From: Prorocentrum cordatum
Lineage: Eukaryota; Sar; Dinophyceae; Prorocentrales; Prorocentraceae
Reading direction: 5' to 3'
Assembly: GCA_963575745.1 (NCBI GenBank)
Contig: CAUYUJ010001406.1
Span: forward strand, 1 to 37,598
Length of the DNA: 37,598 nt
In this document: positions 20,210 to 30,427 of the stretch, in pieces
Numbering within the stretch: the stretch's first letter is position 1
How the letters are laid out: each line of letters starts with the position of its first letter
Made by a program: the position numbers and the translations under genes
Notes under the pieces: generated by a model
Seen by the model: the letters and a program-made list of their open reading frames with translations, nothing else
Database searches by the model: none
What the model was told of the DNA's origin: nothing

Positions 20210-20394
20210 GCCCTCATATCCGTCTACAGGTGCGAAAAATCTGCTCTCTCGAAATAAATGGTCAAATATCTTTCAAATATTCGCAAAACCACCCAAAAGT
20301 TGCCACGTTGTCCGCCTCGGCCGGGTGGGCCAACTAGCTGCACCCCGCGCCGGAATTCCTCTAGCTCATCGATAACGAAGAGCTCTACGAGGTA
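19977..20394 (-). mobile_element. HB element, complete (418 bp), second of a pair
   Basis: Hairpin 19983-20015, far end CGAAGAGCTCTACGAGGTA. Contains the AG microsatellite at 20182-20209. Head-to-tail with the preceding copy with no spacer. Confidence 0.86.
20182..20209. repeat. (AG)14 microsatellite
   Basis: Fourteen AG dinucleotides inside an HB element, at the point where sister copies read only TTAAGACGCAGAGG; a local expansion in this copy. Confidence 0.95.
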
Positions 20395-20477
20395 TTACTC
20401 TTAAGCTTCCAGCAACTAGCTAGGAAGCTCTACGAGTTAAGCTTTCTGGTGCGTTTGCCCTTTACTCTTCGGGTTTT

Positions 20478-20549
20478 TTCCCGGAGAGATCTCTGAGAGC
20501 TACTAGAGGGTTTGAAAGCCGGACGGTGGTGGTGCCCGCCAGCAGCCCA
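20478..20549 (+). mobile_element. HC 5' fragment
   Basis: Starts TTCCCGGAGAGATCTCTGAG right after the CGGGTTTT of the outer HC. It continues to GCCCGCCAGCAGCCCA, where a minus-oriented HC (20550) interrupts it. The remainder is not found nearby. Confidence 0.68.
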
Positions 20550-21013
20550 CTTGGTAGCGTTCAAAACCTGATGGGAGACGGCGGTAAACCGTCAACCAGG
20601 TTACCGCCGGGCACCTCGTAGAGCTCTTTTCTTGCACAGCGCTCCTCGGAACACATGAAGGAAGATTCTGAAGCGAGAGCCAGAAATCTCGAAAAAACAC
20701 GATTTTTCGTGTTTTCATCGAATCAGTTCCTTCAAGTGTGATAACCTACGGATCTGAGAATTTGATTGACACACGCGGCATAACCGACTGTTCTTCCTCT
20801 GTTGCTGCCTGCTCATCGAAAAAGCTTATCAGATTACGCAGACAAACACATTTTTAAAAGTTGATACAAAGTCGGTTCCTCCAAATGTTTCGATAGTAAT
20901 ACTGCACCTAGAGCCATAAAAATTTAACCAGCAAGTGCGTCATAGCAAACTACAGGGAATGAAAATCCCACTTCTGAAAACGAACTTCAAAATTTTGCAT
21001 AAAGTCAATAATA

Positions 21014-21411
21014 CTGGAAACCGGCGGTAAACCGTCAACCAAGTTACCGCCGAGCACCTCGTAGAGCTCTCTTCTTACACAGCGCTCCTCCGAACACGTG
21101 AAGGAAGCTTCTGAAGCGAGAGCCGAAAAAATCGAAAAATGACGATTTTTCGGTTTTCATACAGTGGGTTCCGCCAAGTGTTTTGATAGTAATACTGGAC
21201 CTAGAGCCATGGAAAATTTACCAGCAGGTGCGCCATAGCTTACTACAGGGAATAAAAATCTCACTTCTAAAAACGAACTTCAAAAATTGGCATAAAGTGA
21301 AAAACACCGACCCCAGGTTACCACATTCTCTCTTTTCGTCGGGCCGGCCAACTAGCTTCACCCTGCGCCCGAATTCCTCTTAGCTCTTTTGCCGAAGAGC
21401 TCTACGAGGTA
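21014..21411 (-). mobile_element. HB' element, complete (398 bp)
   Basis: CTGGAAACC start, hairpin 21021-21053, far end GAAGAGCTCTACGAGGTA. Host flanks AAGTCAATAATA and CCGACTCCAGGTTACC rejoin, matching the sister text at about 21296-21322 (AAGTGAAAAACACCGACCCC). Confidence 0.85.
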
Positions 21412-21456
21412 CCGACTCCAGGTTACCACATCCTCTCTTTTGGTCGGGCCGGCCAA

Positions 21457-23038
21457 CTGGGCGCCGGCGGTGAACCGTCAACCTTTGTGACCGCCGGGGG
21501 ACTCGTAGAGCTTCCTGACAACCTAATGTCGAAAAAAAATACACAGAAAAGAAGTTGTTCAGCCCAAGCAATTTCAGACCTCTCGGATGCAACAACGCCC
21601 CCGATGCTTCTGGAGTGTCTTCTGTACGAGCTCTGTAGCTCTCCTACCGCCCGAGTTACGTGCGTAAAGCGACAGCATCTCTCAAGCTGACTCGAACAAT
21701 ACGAATAGTTTGGCAAACCTAGCTCGAGTATCAGACCCAGTTCAGATCTCTGCATGCGACAGGCGGACGCGTCTGATGTCTCTGAATCGATTCTGTGATC
21801 ACCAGCCCTGCAGCCCCCCCTACAGCCCGAGTTAAGTGCAGAAAACCGACAGCACCTCCCAGGATGACTCGAAGAATACGAATAGTTTCGCGGACCTAGT
21901 TCGGGCAGCCGAGAGATTTCAGAGCTTTGGATTCGAAAGGCGGACGCGCCTAATGTCTCCGAATCGATTCCAGCGATTAACAGCCATGCAGCCCCCCTAC
22001 CGCCCGAGTTAAGTGCAGAGAACCGACAGCATCTCTCAAGATGACTCGAACAATACGAATAGTTTCGCGATTCTAGATTGGGCAGCAGACCGAGTTCAGA
22101 GCTCTGGATTCAACAGACAACGGCACTAATGATTCTGAATCAGATTCTGTACGTATCAGCTCTGTAGCTGTCTTGTACCTCGAGTTAAGTACAGAAAACC
22201 AAGAGTGTCTGTCAAGATGACTCGAATAATACGAATAGGTTTGCGGACCTAGCTCGGCTAGCAGACCGAGTTCAGACCTCTGGTTTCAACAGGCGAACGC
22301 GCCTGATCATTTTGAATCGATTAGCTGTGCTTACCAGCTCTGTAACTGTCCTAGAGCTCGAGTTATCTTGAGAAAACCGTCACCGCGTGATAAGATGACC
22401 CGAAACGGGCGATCCCGCCTGCCTGCTTTTTGGCAGTAAAAGGTACCCGATCGAGCTGATCAGGACGGAGAGCGGGAATAAGATCGAATATCACGGGAAA
22501 AAATACTAGAGCTCTAACGAATGTTCAAATTTTGAGAACCAAAATTTTCAACGGACCAAAAGTCACCAAAAGGTCTATCGAGATTTTTCTTCCGAACTAG
22601 CTCTCCGGCGCCCCGGAATTACTCTTGAGCTTCCAGCAGTAACTGGGAGCCGGCGGTGAACCGTCAACCATATTACCGCCGGAACCCTTGTAGAGCTCTG
22701 AATAGACAAGTCAGTTCCCTGATAACAGCAGAAAAACGCTTCTGAAAACAAGCTTAAAAACAAAGAAATGTTGTTTTCGGTGTTACACTATGTTGGTTCC
22801 CCCTAGTCTTTTGATCGGAATAATGCAGCTCTACATGATTGACTGCATAGAATAAAAATTCAAATTCGACAAATGAATTTCAAAATCTCTCGCCATCTTC
22901 GAAAAACCGACCCCAGGTCATCACATTGTCCGCCCGGGCCGGGTTGGCCAACTAGCTGCACCCCGCGCCGGCATTCCTCTAGCTCATCGATGCCGAAGAG
23001 CTCTACGAGGTACTTGCTAAGGGAAGCTCTACGAGTTA
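21457..23038 (-). mobile_element. HA element containing an HB' insertion
   Basis: CTGGGCGCC start, hairpin 21464-21497, full HA blocks, far end GGGAAGCTCTACGAGTTA. Host flanks GGCCGGCCAA and CTAGCTCTACCC rejoin exactly to standard HB text. The HB' copy at 22643-23012 sits near its far end. Confidence 0.86.
22643..23012 (-). mobile_element. HB' element, complete (370 bp), deepest layer
   Basis: CTGGGAGCC start, hairpin 22650-22682 (one G-T pair), far end GAAGAGCTCTACGAGGTA. Host HA flanks CTTCCAGCAGTAA and CTTGCTAAGGG rejoin to the normal HA 5' end (compare about 10022-10050). This is the fourth layer of its nest. Confidence 0.87.
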
Positions 23039-23270
23039 CTAGCTCTACCCTGCGCCGGAATTCCTCTTAGCTCTTTGCTGAAGAGCTCTACGAGGTAAGA
23101 GCGAAGACACCCGCGGGGACGGGAACCTTTCCTGGAGAGATCTGGGTGACCCCCCTGCAGCGCTGCTGAAGCGCTGCCAGAAACGCTTCCATGCGTGCCT
23201 GCACGCATGCAGGCCTGCTTGGAAGCTTGCCGGAAGCTCCCCCGGACACGTCGCCGGGCCGCCGGAGGCA

Positions 23271-23655
23271 CTGGAACCGGCGGTAAACCGTCAACCAGCT
23301 TACCGCCGGGCCTCTTGTAGAGCTCTTTTCTCGCACGGCGCTCCCCAGTGCTCATCTAGGAAGAGTCTGCAGGAAGGCTCAAAAACTCGGAAAAACACGT
23401 TTTCATATTTCTATCCAAAGATGGTTCCGCCAAGTGTTTCGATAGTAAAACTGCGCCTACGAACCTCAGAATTCACTGGCGGACGCGAAAAAACCCACTA
23501 CAGGTGCGAAAAAAAACGTTTCTCAAAACGAATGTTCAAATCTCTCACAAAGATCGTCCAACCGACCCAAAGTTCGCAGTGCCTGGTCGGCCAACTAGCT
23601 CCACCCTGCGCCCGAATTCCTCTAGCTCATCGATGCCGAAGAGCTCTACGAGGTA
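23271..23655 (-). mobile_element. HB' element, complete (385 bp), inserted in HC
   Basis: CTGGAACC start, hairpin 23277-23309, far end GAAGAGCTCTACGAGGTA. HC flanks GCCGGAGGCA and CTGCGAGGCC rejoin, aligning with HC text near 10390-10430. Confidence 0.85.
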
Positions 23656-23756
23656 CTGCGAGGCCTGTGGATCGCAGTGGAAGAGCCCCTGGCGGGCACC
23701 ACCACCGTCCGGCTTCTTCTCTTAAACCCTTTCGCTGTCAGCGAGCTCTCCGGGAA

Positions 23757-23791
23757 CTTGGTAGCGTCCAAAACCCGGAGAGCGAAGAGAA
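23757..23791 (-). mobile_element. HC start fragment
   Basis: CTTGGTAGCGTCCAAAACCC followed by GGAGAGCGAAGAGAA abuts the preceding HC end with no spacer (tandem HC), and is interrupted by the HA starting at 23792. Confidence 0.65.
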
Positions 23792-24762
23792 CTGGGCGCC
23801 GGCGGTAAACCGTCAACCTTTGTTACCGCCGGGGACTCGTAGAGCTTCCTGACAACATATAATGTCAAAAAAAAATACACGGAAAAAACAGTTTCAGCCC
23901 TCTCGGATGCAACAGCCGAACGTCCCAGATGATTCTGGATTGTCTTCTGTACGCGTTATGTGATTACCAGCCCTGGAGCCCCCCTAGAGCCCGAGTTATG
24001 CAGAAAACCGATAGCACCTGAGGATGACTCAAACAATACGAATAGTTTCGCGAATCTTGTTCTGAGAGCAGACAGAGGTCGGAGCTCTCGATTCAAAAGA
24101 AGGACGCGCCTCATATCTCCGAATCGATTCCAGTGATTACCAGCTATGCAGCTTCCCTGCAGCCCGAGTTAAGTGCAGAGAGCCGACAGCATCTCTCAAG
24201 ATGACTCGAACAATACGAATAGTTAGAGCAGACCGAGTGAGCTCTCGATTCAGCAGACAACGGCCACTATGATTCTGAATCAGATTCTTTACGTATCAGC
24301 TATGTAGCTTTCCTGCAGCTCGAGTTAAGTATAGAAAACAGAGAGCGTCTGTCACGATGACTCGAATAATACGAATAGGTTTGCGGATCTAGCTCGGCTA
24401 GCAGACCGAGTTCAGACCTCTGGATTCAACAGGCGAACGCGCCTGATTATTCTACATCGATTAGCTGTGCTTACCAGCTCTGTACCCGTCCTGAAGCTCG
24501 AGTTATCTTGATAAAACCGACAGCGCGTATCAAGATGACTCGAAACAGCCGATCCCGCCTGCCTGCTGTTTGACAGTAAAAGCTACCTGATCGAGCTGAG
24601 ATCAAGATGGCGAGCGGGAATGATATCGAATCTCATGGGAAAAAATACTAGAGCTCTAACGAATGTTGAAATTTGGAGAACAAAATTTTCAACCGACCAA
24701 AAGTCACCAAAAGGTCCGTCGAGATTTTTCTTGCCAACTAGCTCTCAAGCGCCCCAGAATTA
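23792..24762 (-). mobile_element. HA element, distal end interrupted
   Basis: CTGGGCGCC start, hairpin 23799-23832, somewhat shortened subrepeat array, then the GGCGAGCGGGAATGATATCG block and TTGCCAACTAGCTCTC. It is interrupted at CCAGAATTA by an HB' at 24763. The remaining far end was not located. Confidence 0.75.
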
Positions 24763-25035
24763 CTGGAACCGGCGGTAAGCCGTCAACCAGGTCACCGCAG
24801 GGGTCCTCGTAGAGCTCTTTTCTCGTACGCCGCTTCTTGGTACATATGCATGAACACTCTGGAGAAGATCCCCAAAACTCGAAAAGTCATGTTTTCTGTG
24901 TTCATCAAAATATGGTTCCGCCAAGTGTTTTTTTGATAGCAATATTGCCCCTCCGGGCATCAGAATATATTTGCAAACGCGAAATAATCCACTACAGGTG
25001 GGAAAAAATACCAGTTCTGAAAATGAATGTTCAAA
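24763..25035 (-). mobile_element. HB' element, distal end interrupted
   Basis: CTGGAACC start, degenerate hairpin 24769-24801 (TCACCGCAGG arm), CCTCGTAGAGCTC. HB' text runs to ATGAATGTTCAAA, where another HB' begins. Confidence 0.72.
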
Positions 25036-25368
25036 CTGGAACCGGCGGTAAACCGTGGACCTGGTCACTGCCGGGAACCTCGTAGAGCTCTTTTCTTGCA
25101 CGGCGATCGTCGGAACACATAGAGAAAGATTCGGGAGCGAGAATCAAATAACTAATCACGTTTTTTCTGTTTTTATTTAAAGTCGGTTCCGCCAAGTGAT
25201 TTGATAGTAATACTGCACCTATAGACCCGAAGATTTTACTGGCAGACGCGAAATAACCCACTACAGGTGCGAAAAATCTGCTTTCTGAAAATGAATTGTC
25301 ATATCTTTGAAATATTCGCAAAACCACCCAAAAGTCATTACTTTGTCCTTTCTGGCTGGGTCGACCGA
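25036..25368 (-). mobile_element. HB' element, distal end interrupted
   Basis: CTGGAACC start, hairpin 25042-25074, HB' body to GGGTCGACCGA, then interrupted by an HA at 25369, at the same relative point as the HA at 21457 (GGCCAA before CTAG). Confidence 0.74.
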
Positions 25369-26460
25369 CTGGGCGCCGGCGGTAAACCGTCAACCTTTCT
25401 TACCGCCGGGGGACTCGTAGAGCTTCCTGACTATATATAATGTAGAAAATAAATTGCAGAGAATGAATAGTTTTTCAGCCCAAGCGATTTCAGACCTCTC
25501 GATGCAAAAGCCGAACGCCCCCTGATGCTTCTGGATTGTCTTCTGTACGATCTCTGTAGCTCTTTCACAGCCCGAGTTACGTGCGCTAATCAAGAGCACC
25601 TCTCAGGATAACTCAAACAAAACGAATAGTTGCCTAAACCCAGCTCGAGTATCAGACCGAGTTCAGGCCTCTTAATGCGACAGGCGGACGCGTCTGATTT
25701 CTCCGAATCCATTTCTGTGATTACCAGCCCTGCAGCTCCCCTACAGCCATATTTAAGTGCAGAAAACCGACAGCATCCTTCAGGATGACTCGAACAATAC
25801 AAACAGGTTCGCGGACCGAGTTCAGGCAGCAGGCCGAGTTCCGAGCTCCACTGGCGGACGCGCCTGATGTCTCCGAATTGATTGCTGTCCCCACCAGCAC
25901 TGTAGCCCCCTACAGCCCGAGTTAAGAAAAGAAAGCGAGAGTATCTTTTCAGATGATTCCAATAATACGAATAGGTTCGCGTTTCTAGCTCGGGCAACAG
26001 AACGAGTTCAGAGCTTTCGATTCAACAGACGAACGCACCTGATAATTTCCAATCGATTTCTGTGACTATGAGCTCTGTAACTGCCCTACACCTCGAGTCA
26101 AGTACAGAACACCGAGAGCGTCTGGCAAGATGACTCGAATAATACAAACATGTTTGCGGACGTAGCTCAGCTAATAGAGCGAGTTCAGGCCTCTCGGTTC
26201 AACAGACGAACGTGCCTGATCATTCTACATCGATTAGCTGTGCTTACTGTCCCTGTAGCTCTCCTGCAGCTCGAGTTATGTTCAGAAAACTTAAGATGAC
26301 TCGAAACGGCCGCCCGATCGAGCTAAGATCAAGATGACGAGCGGGAATGAGGAATATCACGGGAAAAAAATACTAGAGCTCTAACGAATGTTGAAATTTT
26401 GAACAAAATTTTCAACCGGCCCAAAGTCACCAAAAGGTCCGTCGAGATTTGTCTTACCAA
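25369..26460 (-). mobile_element. HA element, distal end interrupted
   Basis: CTGGGCGCC start, hairpin 25376-25409, subrepeats, then a decayed version of the CGAGCGGGAATAAGATC block (partly deleted near 26335-26350). Interrupted at GTCTTACCAA by HC-like DNA. Confidence 0.75.
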
Positions 26461-26758
26461 CTTGTAAGCGTCCAAAACCCGGATAGCGAAGCCAAGCGCG
26501 ACGCGCCGCACGGGGACCTCTGCCAGGCCGCCTGAAACGATGCGCGGGACGCTGGAAACCTCGCAGGAGACGCTCGCAGGGGCGCCGTTTACGTGCGTGG
26601 GGCCCTGCAAAGCGCGCAAGGAAGATCTGCCTTGGAGCCTGGAAGAACTGCCGAAGCTCTTCCGAAGCTCTGCCGAAGCGCTGTGCGCACCCTGGAGCCA
26701 CGCGTATTGGGAAACGCTAGGAAGCCACGCTCCCGGACCCGCTGCCGGTTCCGGCAAG
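26461..26758 (-). mobile_element. HC-like GC-rich element (298 bp)
   Basis: Begins CTTGTAAGCGTCCAAAACCC like other HC copies, but the interior (GGGCGCCGTTTACGTGCG, GAAGCTCTTCCGAAGC) differs and the end reads CCGGTTCCGGCAAG rather than CTCTCCGGGAA. This is either an HC subfamily or a chimera. GC is higher than its neighbours; no gene called. Confidence 0.6.
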
Positions 26759-27981
26759 TAACTCGTAGAGCTTTCTTGGCAAGTTATTGCTGGAAGCTTT
26801 AGAGTAATTCCGAAGCGCTGGAGAGCTAGTTGGCAAGAAAAATCTCGACGGAACTTTTGATGACTTTTGCTCGGTTGAAAATTTCGTTCTCAAAATTTGA
26901 CCATTCGTTAGAGCTCTAGTATTTTTTCCCGTGATATTCGATCTTATTCCCGCTCGCCATCTTGATCTCAGCTCGATCGGGTACCTTTTACTGCCAAAAA
27001 GCACTGCGGCGGGATCGGCCGTTTCGAGTCATCTTGATACGCGTTGTCGGTATGTTGGACTTAACTCGAGATACAGGACAGCTACATATTTGGTAAGCAC
27101 ACCTTATCGATTGAGAATGATCAGGCGCGTTCGTCTGTTGCATCCAGAGTTCTGAACTCGGTCTGCTAGCCGAGCTAGGTCCGCAAACCTATTCGTATTA
27201 TTCGAGTCATCTTGACAGGCGCTCTCGGCTTTCTGTACTTAACTCGAGCTATAGGACAGCTACAGAGCTGATACTTACAGAAACTGATTCAGAATCATGA
27301 GTCGTGTTTGTCTGTCGAATCCAGAGCTCTGAAATCGGTCTGCTGTCCGATCTAGAATCGCGAAAACTATTTGTATTGTTCGAGTCATCTTGAGAGGTGC
27401 TGCCGGTTTTCTGCATTTAACTCGGGCTGTAGGGGGGCTGCAGTGCTGGTGGTCACAGGAATTCATTTGGAGACATCAGGCGCGTCCGCCCGTCGAATCC
27501 AGAGCTCGGAACTCGGTCTGCTGCCCGAACTAGGTCGGCGAAACTATTTGTATTGTTCGAGTCATCCTGAGAGATGCTGTCGGTTTTCTGAACTTAACTC
27601 GGGCTGTAGTGGGGCTGCAGGGCTGGTAATCACAGGAATCGATTCGGAGACATCAGACGCGTCCGCCTGTCGCATTCAGCGGTCTGAACTCGGTCTGATA
27701 CTCGAGCTGGGTTTGCCAAACTATTCGTTTTGTTCGAGTCATCTTGAGAGGTGCTGTCAATTTACGCGCGTTTCTCGGGGGGCTGTAGGAGAGCTACAGA
27801 GCTCGTACAGAAGACAATCCAGAAGCATCGGGGGCGTTCCGCTGTTGCATCGAGAGGTCTGAAATCGCCTGAGCTGGAAAACTATTCGTTCTCTGCATTT
27901 TTTCCGACATTATATATTGTCAGGAAGCTCTACGAGTCCCCCGGCGGTAAGAAAGGTTGACGGTTTACCGCCGGCGCCAAG
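26759..27981 (+). mobile_element. HA element, complete (1223 bp)
   Basis: TAACTCGTAGAGCTTTC start, GCAAGTTATTGCTGGAAGC, all HA blocks, GGAAGCTCTACGAGT, hairpin 27941-27974, CCAAG before T27982. First plus-oriented element after the long minus-oriented stretch. Confidence 0.85.
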
Positions 27982-30427
27982 TTGGCAAGACAAATCTCGA
28001 CGGACCTTTTGGTGACTTTTGGTCGGTTGAAAATAACTCGTAGAGCTTCCCTTAGCAAGTTGTTGCTGGAAGCTTAAGAGTAATTCCGGAGCGCTGGAGA
28101 GCTAGTTGGCAAGAAAAATCTCGACGGACCTTTTGGTGACTTTTGGTCGGTTGAAAATTTTGTTCTCGAAATTCAACCATTCGTTAGAGCTCTAGTATTT
28201 TTTCCCGTCATATTCGATCTTATTCCCGCTCGCCATCTTAATCTCAGGTCGATCGGGTAGATATTACTGCCAATAAACACTGCGGCGGGATCGGCCGTTT
28301 GGAGTCATCTTGATACGCGCTGTCGGTATATTGGACTTAACTCGAGATACAGGACAGCTACAGAGCTGGTAAGCACACCTTATCGATTCAGAATGATCAG
28401 GCGCGTTCGTCTGTTGCATCCAGAGGTCTGAACTCGGTCTGCTAGCCGAGCAAGGTCCGCAAACCTATTCTCATTATTCGGGTCATCTTGACAGGCGCTC
28501 TCGGCTTTCTGTACTTAACTCGAGCTATAGGACAGCTACAGAGCTGATGCTCACAGAAACCGATTCTGAATCATCAGTCGCGTTTGTCTGTTGAATCCAG
28601 AGCTCTGAACTCGGTCTGCTGCCCGATCTAGAATCGCGAAACTATTCGTATTGTTCGAGTCATCTTGAGAGATGTTGTCGGTTTTCTGCACTTAACTCGG
28701 GCTGTAGGGGGGCTATTGTGCTGGTGGTCGCAGGAATCGATTGCAAGACAGCAGGCGCGTCCGCCTGTCGAATCTAGAGTTCGGAACTCGGTCTGCTGCC
28801 CGAACTATGTCCGCGAAACTATTCGTATCGTTCGAGTCATCCTGAGAGGTGCTGTCGGTTTTCTGCACTTAACTCGGGCTCTAGGGGGTTGCAGGGCTGG
28901 TAATCGCAGGAATCGATTCAGAAACATCAGACGCGTCCGTCTGTCGCATTCAAAGGTCTGATACTCGAGCTGAGTTTGCCAAACAATTCGTTTTCTTCGA
29001 ATCATCTTAAGAGGTGCTGTCGATTTACGCACGTAACTCGGGCTGTAGGAGAGCTACAGAGCTCGTACAGAAGACAATCCAAATCATCGGGGGCGTTCGG
29101 CTCCTGCATCGAGAGGTCTGAAATCGCTTGGGCTGCAAAACTATTCGTTCTTTGCAATTTCTTAAGACATTATATATTGTCAGGAAGCTCTACGAGTCCC
29201 CCGGCGGTAAGAAAGGTTGACGGTTGACCGCCGGCGCCCAGTTTTGTTCTCGAAATTCAACCGTTCGTTAGAGCTCTAGTATTTTTCCCGTGATATTCGA
29301 TCTTATTCCCGCTCGCCATCTTGGTCTCAGCTCGATCGGGTAGATATTACTGCCAAAAAGCATCCCGGCAGGATCGGCCGTTTCGAGTCATCTTGATGCG
29401 CGTTGACGGTTTTTTGTATTTAACTCGAGCTATAGGACAGCTACAGAGCTGATACTTACAGAAACCGATTCAGAATCATTCGGCGCGTTTGTCTGTTGAA
29501 TCCAGAGCTCGGAACTCGGTCTGCTGCCCGAGCAATGTTCGCGATACTATTCGTACTGCCCGGATCATCTTGAGAGCTGCTGTCAGTTCTTTGTACTTAA
29601 CTCGGGCTGTAGGGGGGCTACAGGGCTGGTAATCACAGGAATCGATTTGGAAACATCAGGCGCGTCTCCCTGTCGAATCGAGAGCTCTGAACTCGGTCTC
29701 CTGCCCGAGCTATATCTGCGAAGCTGTTCGTATTGTTCGAGTCATCTTGAGAGGTGCTGTCGGTTTTCTGCACTTAGCTCGGGCTGTAGGGGGGGCTACA
29801 GGGCTGCTAATCACAGGAATCGATTCGGAAACATCAGGCGCGTATCCCTGTCGAATCGAGAGCTCAGAACTCGGTCTCCTGCCCGAGCTATATCTGCGAA
29901 ACTGTTCGTATTGTTCGAGTCATCTTGAGAGGTGCTGTCGGTTTTCTGCACTTAGCTCGGGCTGTAGGGGAGCTACAGGGCTGGTAATCACAGGAATCGA
30001 TTTGGATTCATCAGGCGCGTCTCCCTGTCGTATCCAGAGCTCAGAACTCGGTCTCCTGCCGAGCTAGGTCCGTGAAACCATTCGTATTATTCGAGTCATC
30101 TTGAGAGTTGCTGTGGGTTTTCTGCACTTACCTCGGGCTGTAGCGGGGTTACAGGGCTGGTAATGACAGCAATCAATTTGGAGACATCAGACGCGTCTGC
30201 CTGTCGCATTCAGAGGTCTGAACTCGGTCTGACATTCGAGCTAGTTGTACGCGCAGAAAGCGATCGAGAAGCATCAGGGGCGTTCGGCTGTTGCAGCGAG
30301 AGTCTGAAATCGGTCGGACTGAAAAACTATTCGTTCTCTGCAATTTTTTCCGACATTATGGATGGTGAGGAAGCTCTACGAGTCCCCCGGCGGTATGAAA
30401 GGTTGACGGTTTACCGCCGGCGCCCAG
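27982..30427 (+). mobile_element. HA element interrupted by another HA
   Basis: HA text at 27982-28033 and 29242-30427 is split by the HA at 28034-29241. It has an extra run of closely similar subrepeats around 29640-30110 (three copies containing CAGGCGCGTMTCCCTGTCG). It ends GGAAGCTCTACGAGT, hairpin 30387-30420, CCCAG before T30428. The 5' terminal ~70 bp are missing. Confidence 0.82.
28034..29241 (+). mobile_element. HA element, complete (1208 bp), reference insertion
   Basis: TAACTCGTAGAGCTTCCC to CGGCGCCCAG with hairpin 29201-29234. Left host GGTCGGTTGAAAA and right host TTTTGTTCTCGAAATT rejoin to text present in many other HA copies (for example 28145-28175), base for base, with no duplication. 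This is the cleanest insertion in the window. Confidence 0.9.

Larger units (their letters stand above)
18614..20439 (-). mobile_element. HA element with two HB copies in one site
   Basis: CTGGGCACC start with hairpin 18621-18654. It includes an uninterrupted version (about 18676-18760) of the text split at 2650/3034. The far end is TAGGAAGCTCTACGAGTTA. Net of the two HB insertions it is about 1044 bp, so one subrepeat may be missing. Confidence 0.8.
10954..20477 (+). mobile_element. Outer HC element of the large nest
   Basis: HC text is at 10954-11137, 18524-18613 and 20440-20477, together about 310 bp, the normal HC size. It is split by the HB at 11138-18523 and the HA at 18614-20439. The first junction is supported by joining CAGGCATGCATGGA to CGCGTTTCTTG, which aligns with intact HC text at about 10793-10850. 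The second junction has no intact reference. The last ~13 bp appear displaced because another HC begins at 20478 right after CGGGTTTT. Confidence 0.78.
20572..23097 (-). mobile_element. HB' element containing further HB' and HA insertions
   Basis: Start TGGGAGACGGCGG (first C changed), hairpin 20579-20610, far end GAAGAGCTCTACGAGGTA at 23097. Own text is at 20572-21013, 21412-21456 and 23039-23097. Nested inside are an HB' (21014-21411) and an HA (21457-23038). Confidence 0.8.
20550..23756 (-). mobile_element. HC element carrying two HB' insertions
   Basis: Begins CTTGGTAGCGTTCAAAACC and ends GAGCTCTCCGGGAA. Its own sequence (20550-20571, 23098-23270, 23656-23756) sums to 296 bp, matching the complete 298-bp HC at 30639-30936. 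The joins AAAACCTGA plus AGAGCGAAG, and GGAGGCA plus CTGCGAGG, both restore HC text. Confidence 0.82.
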
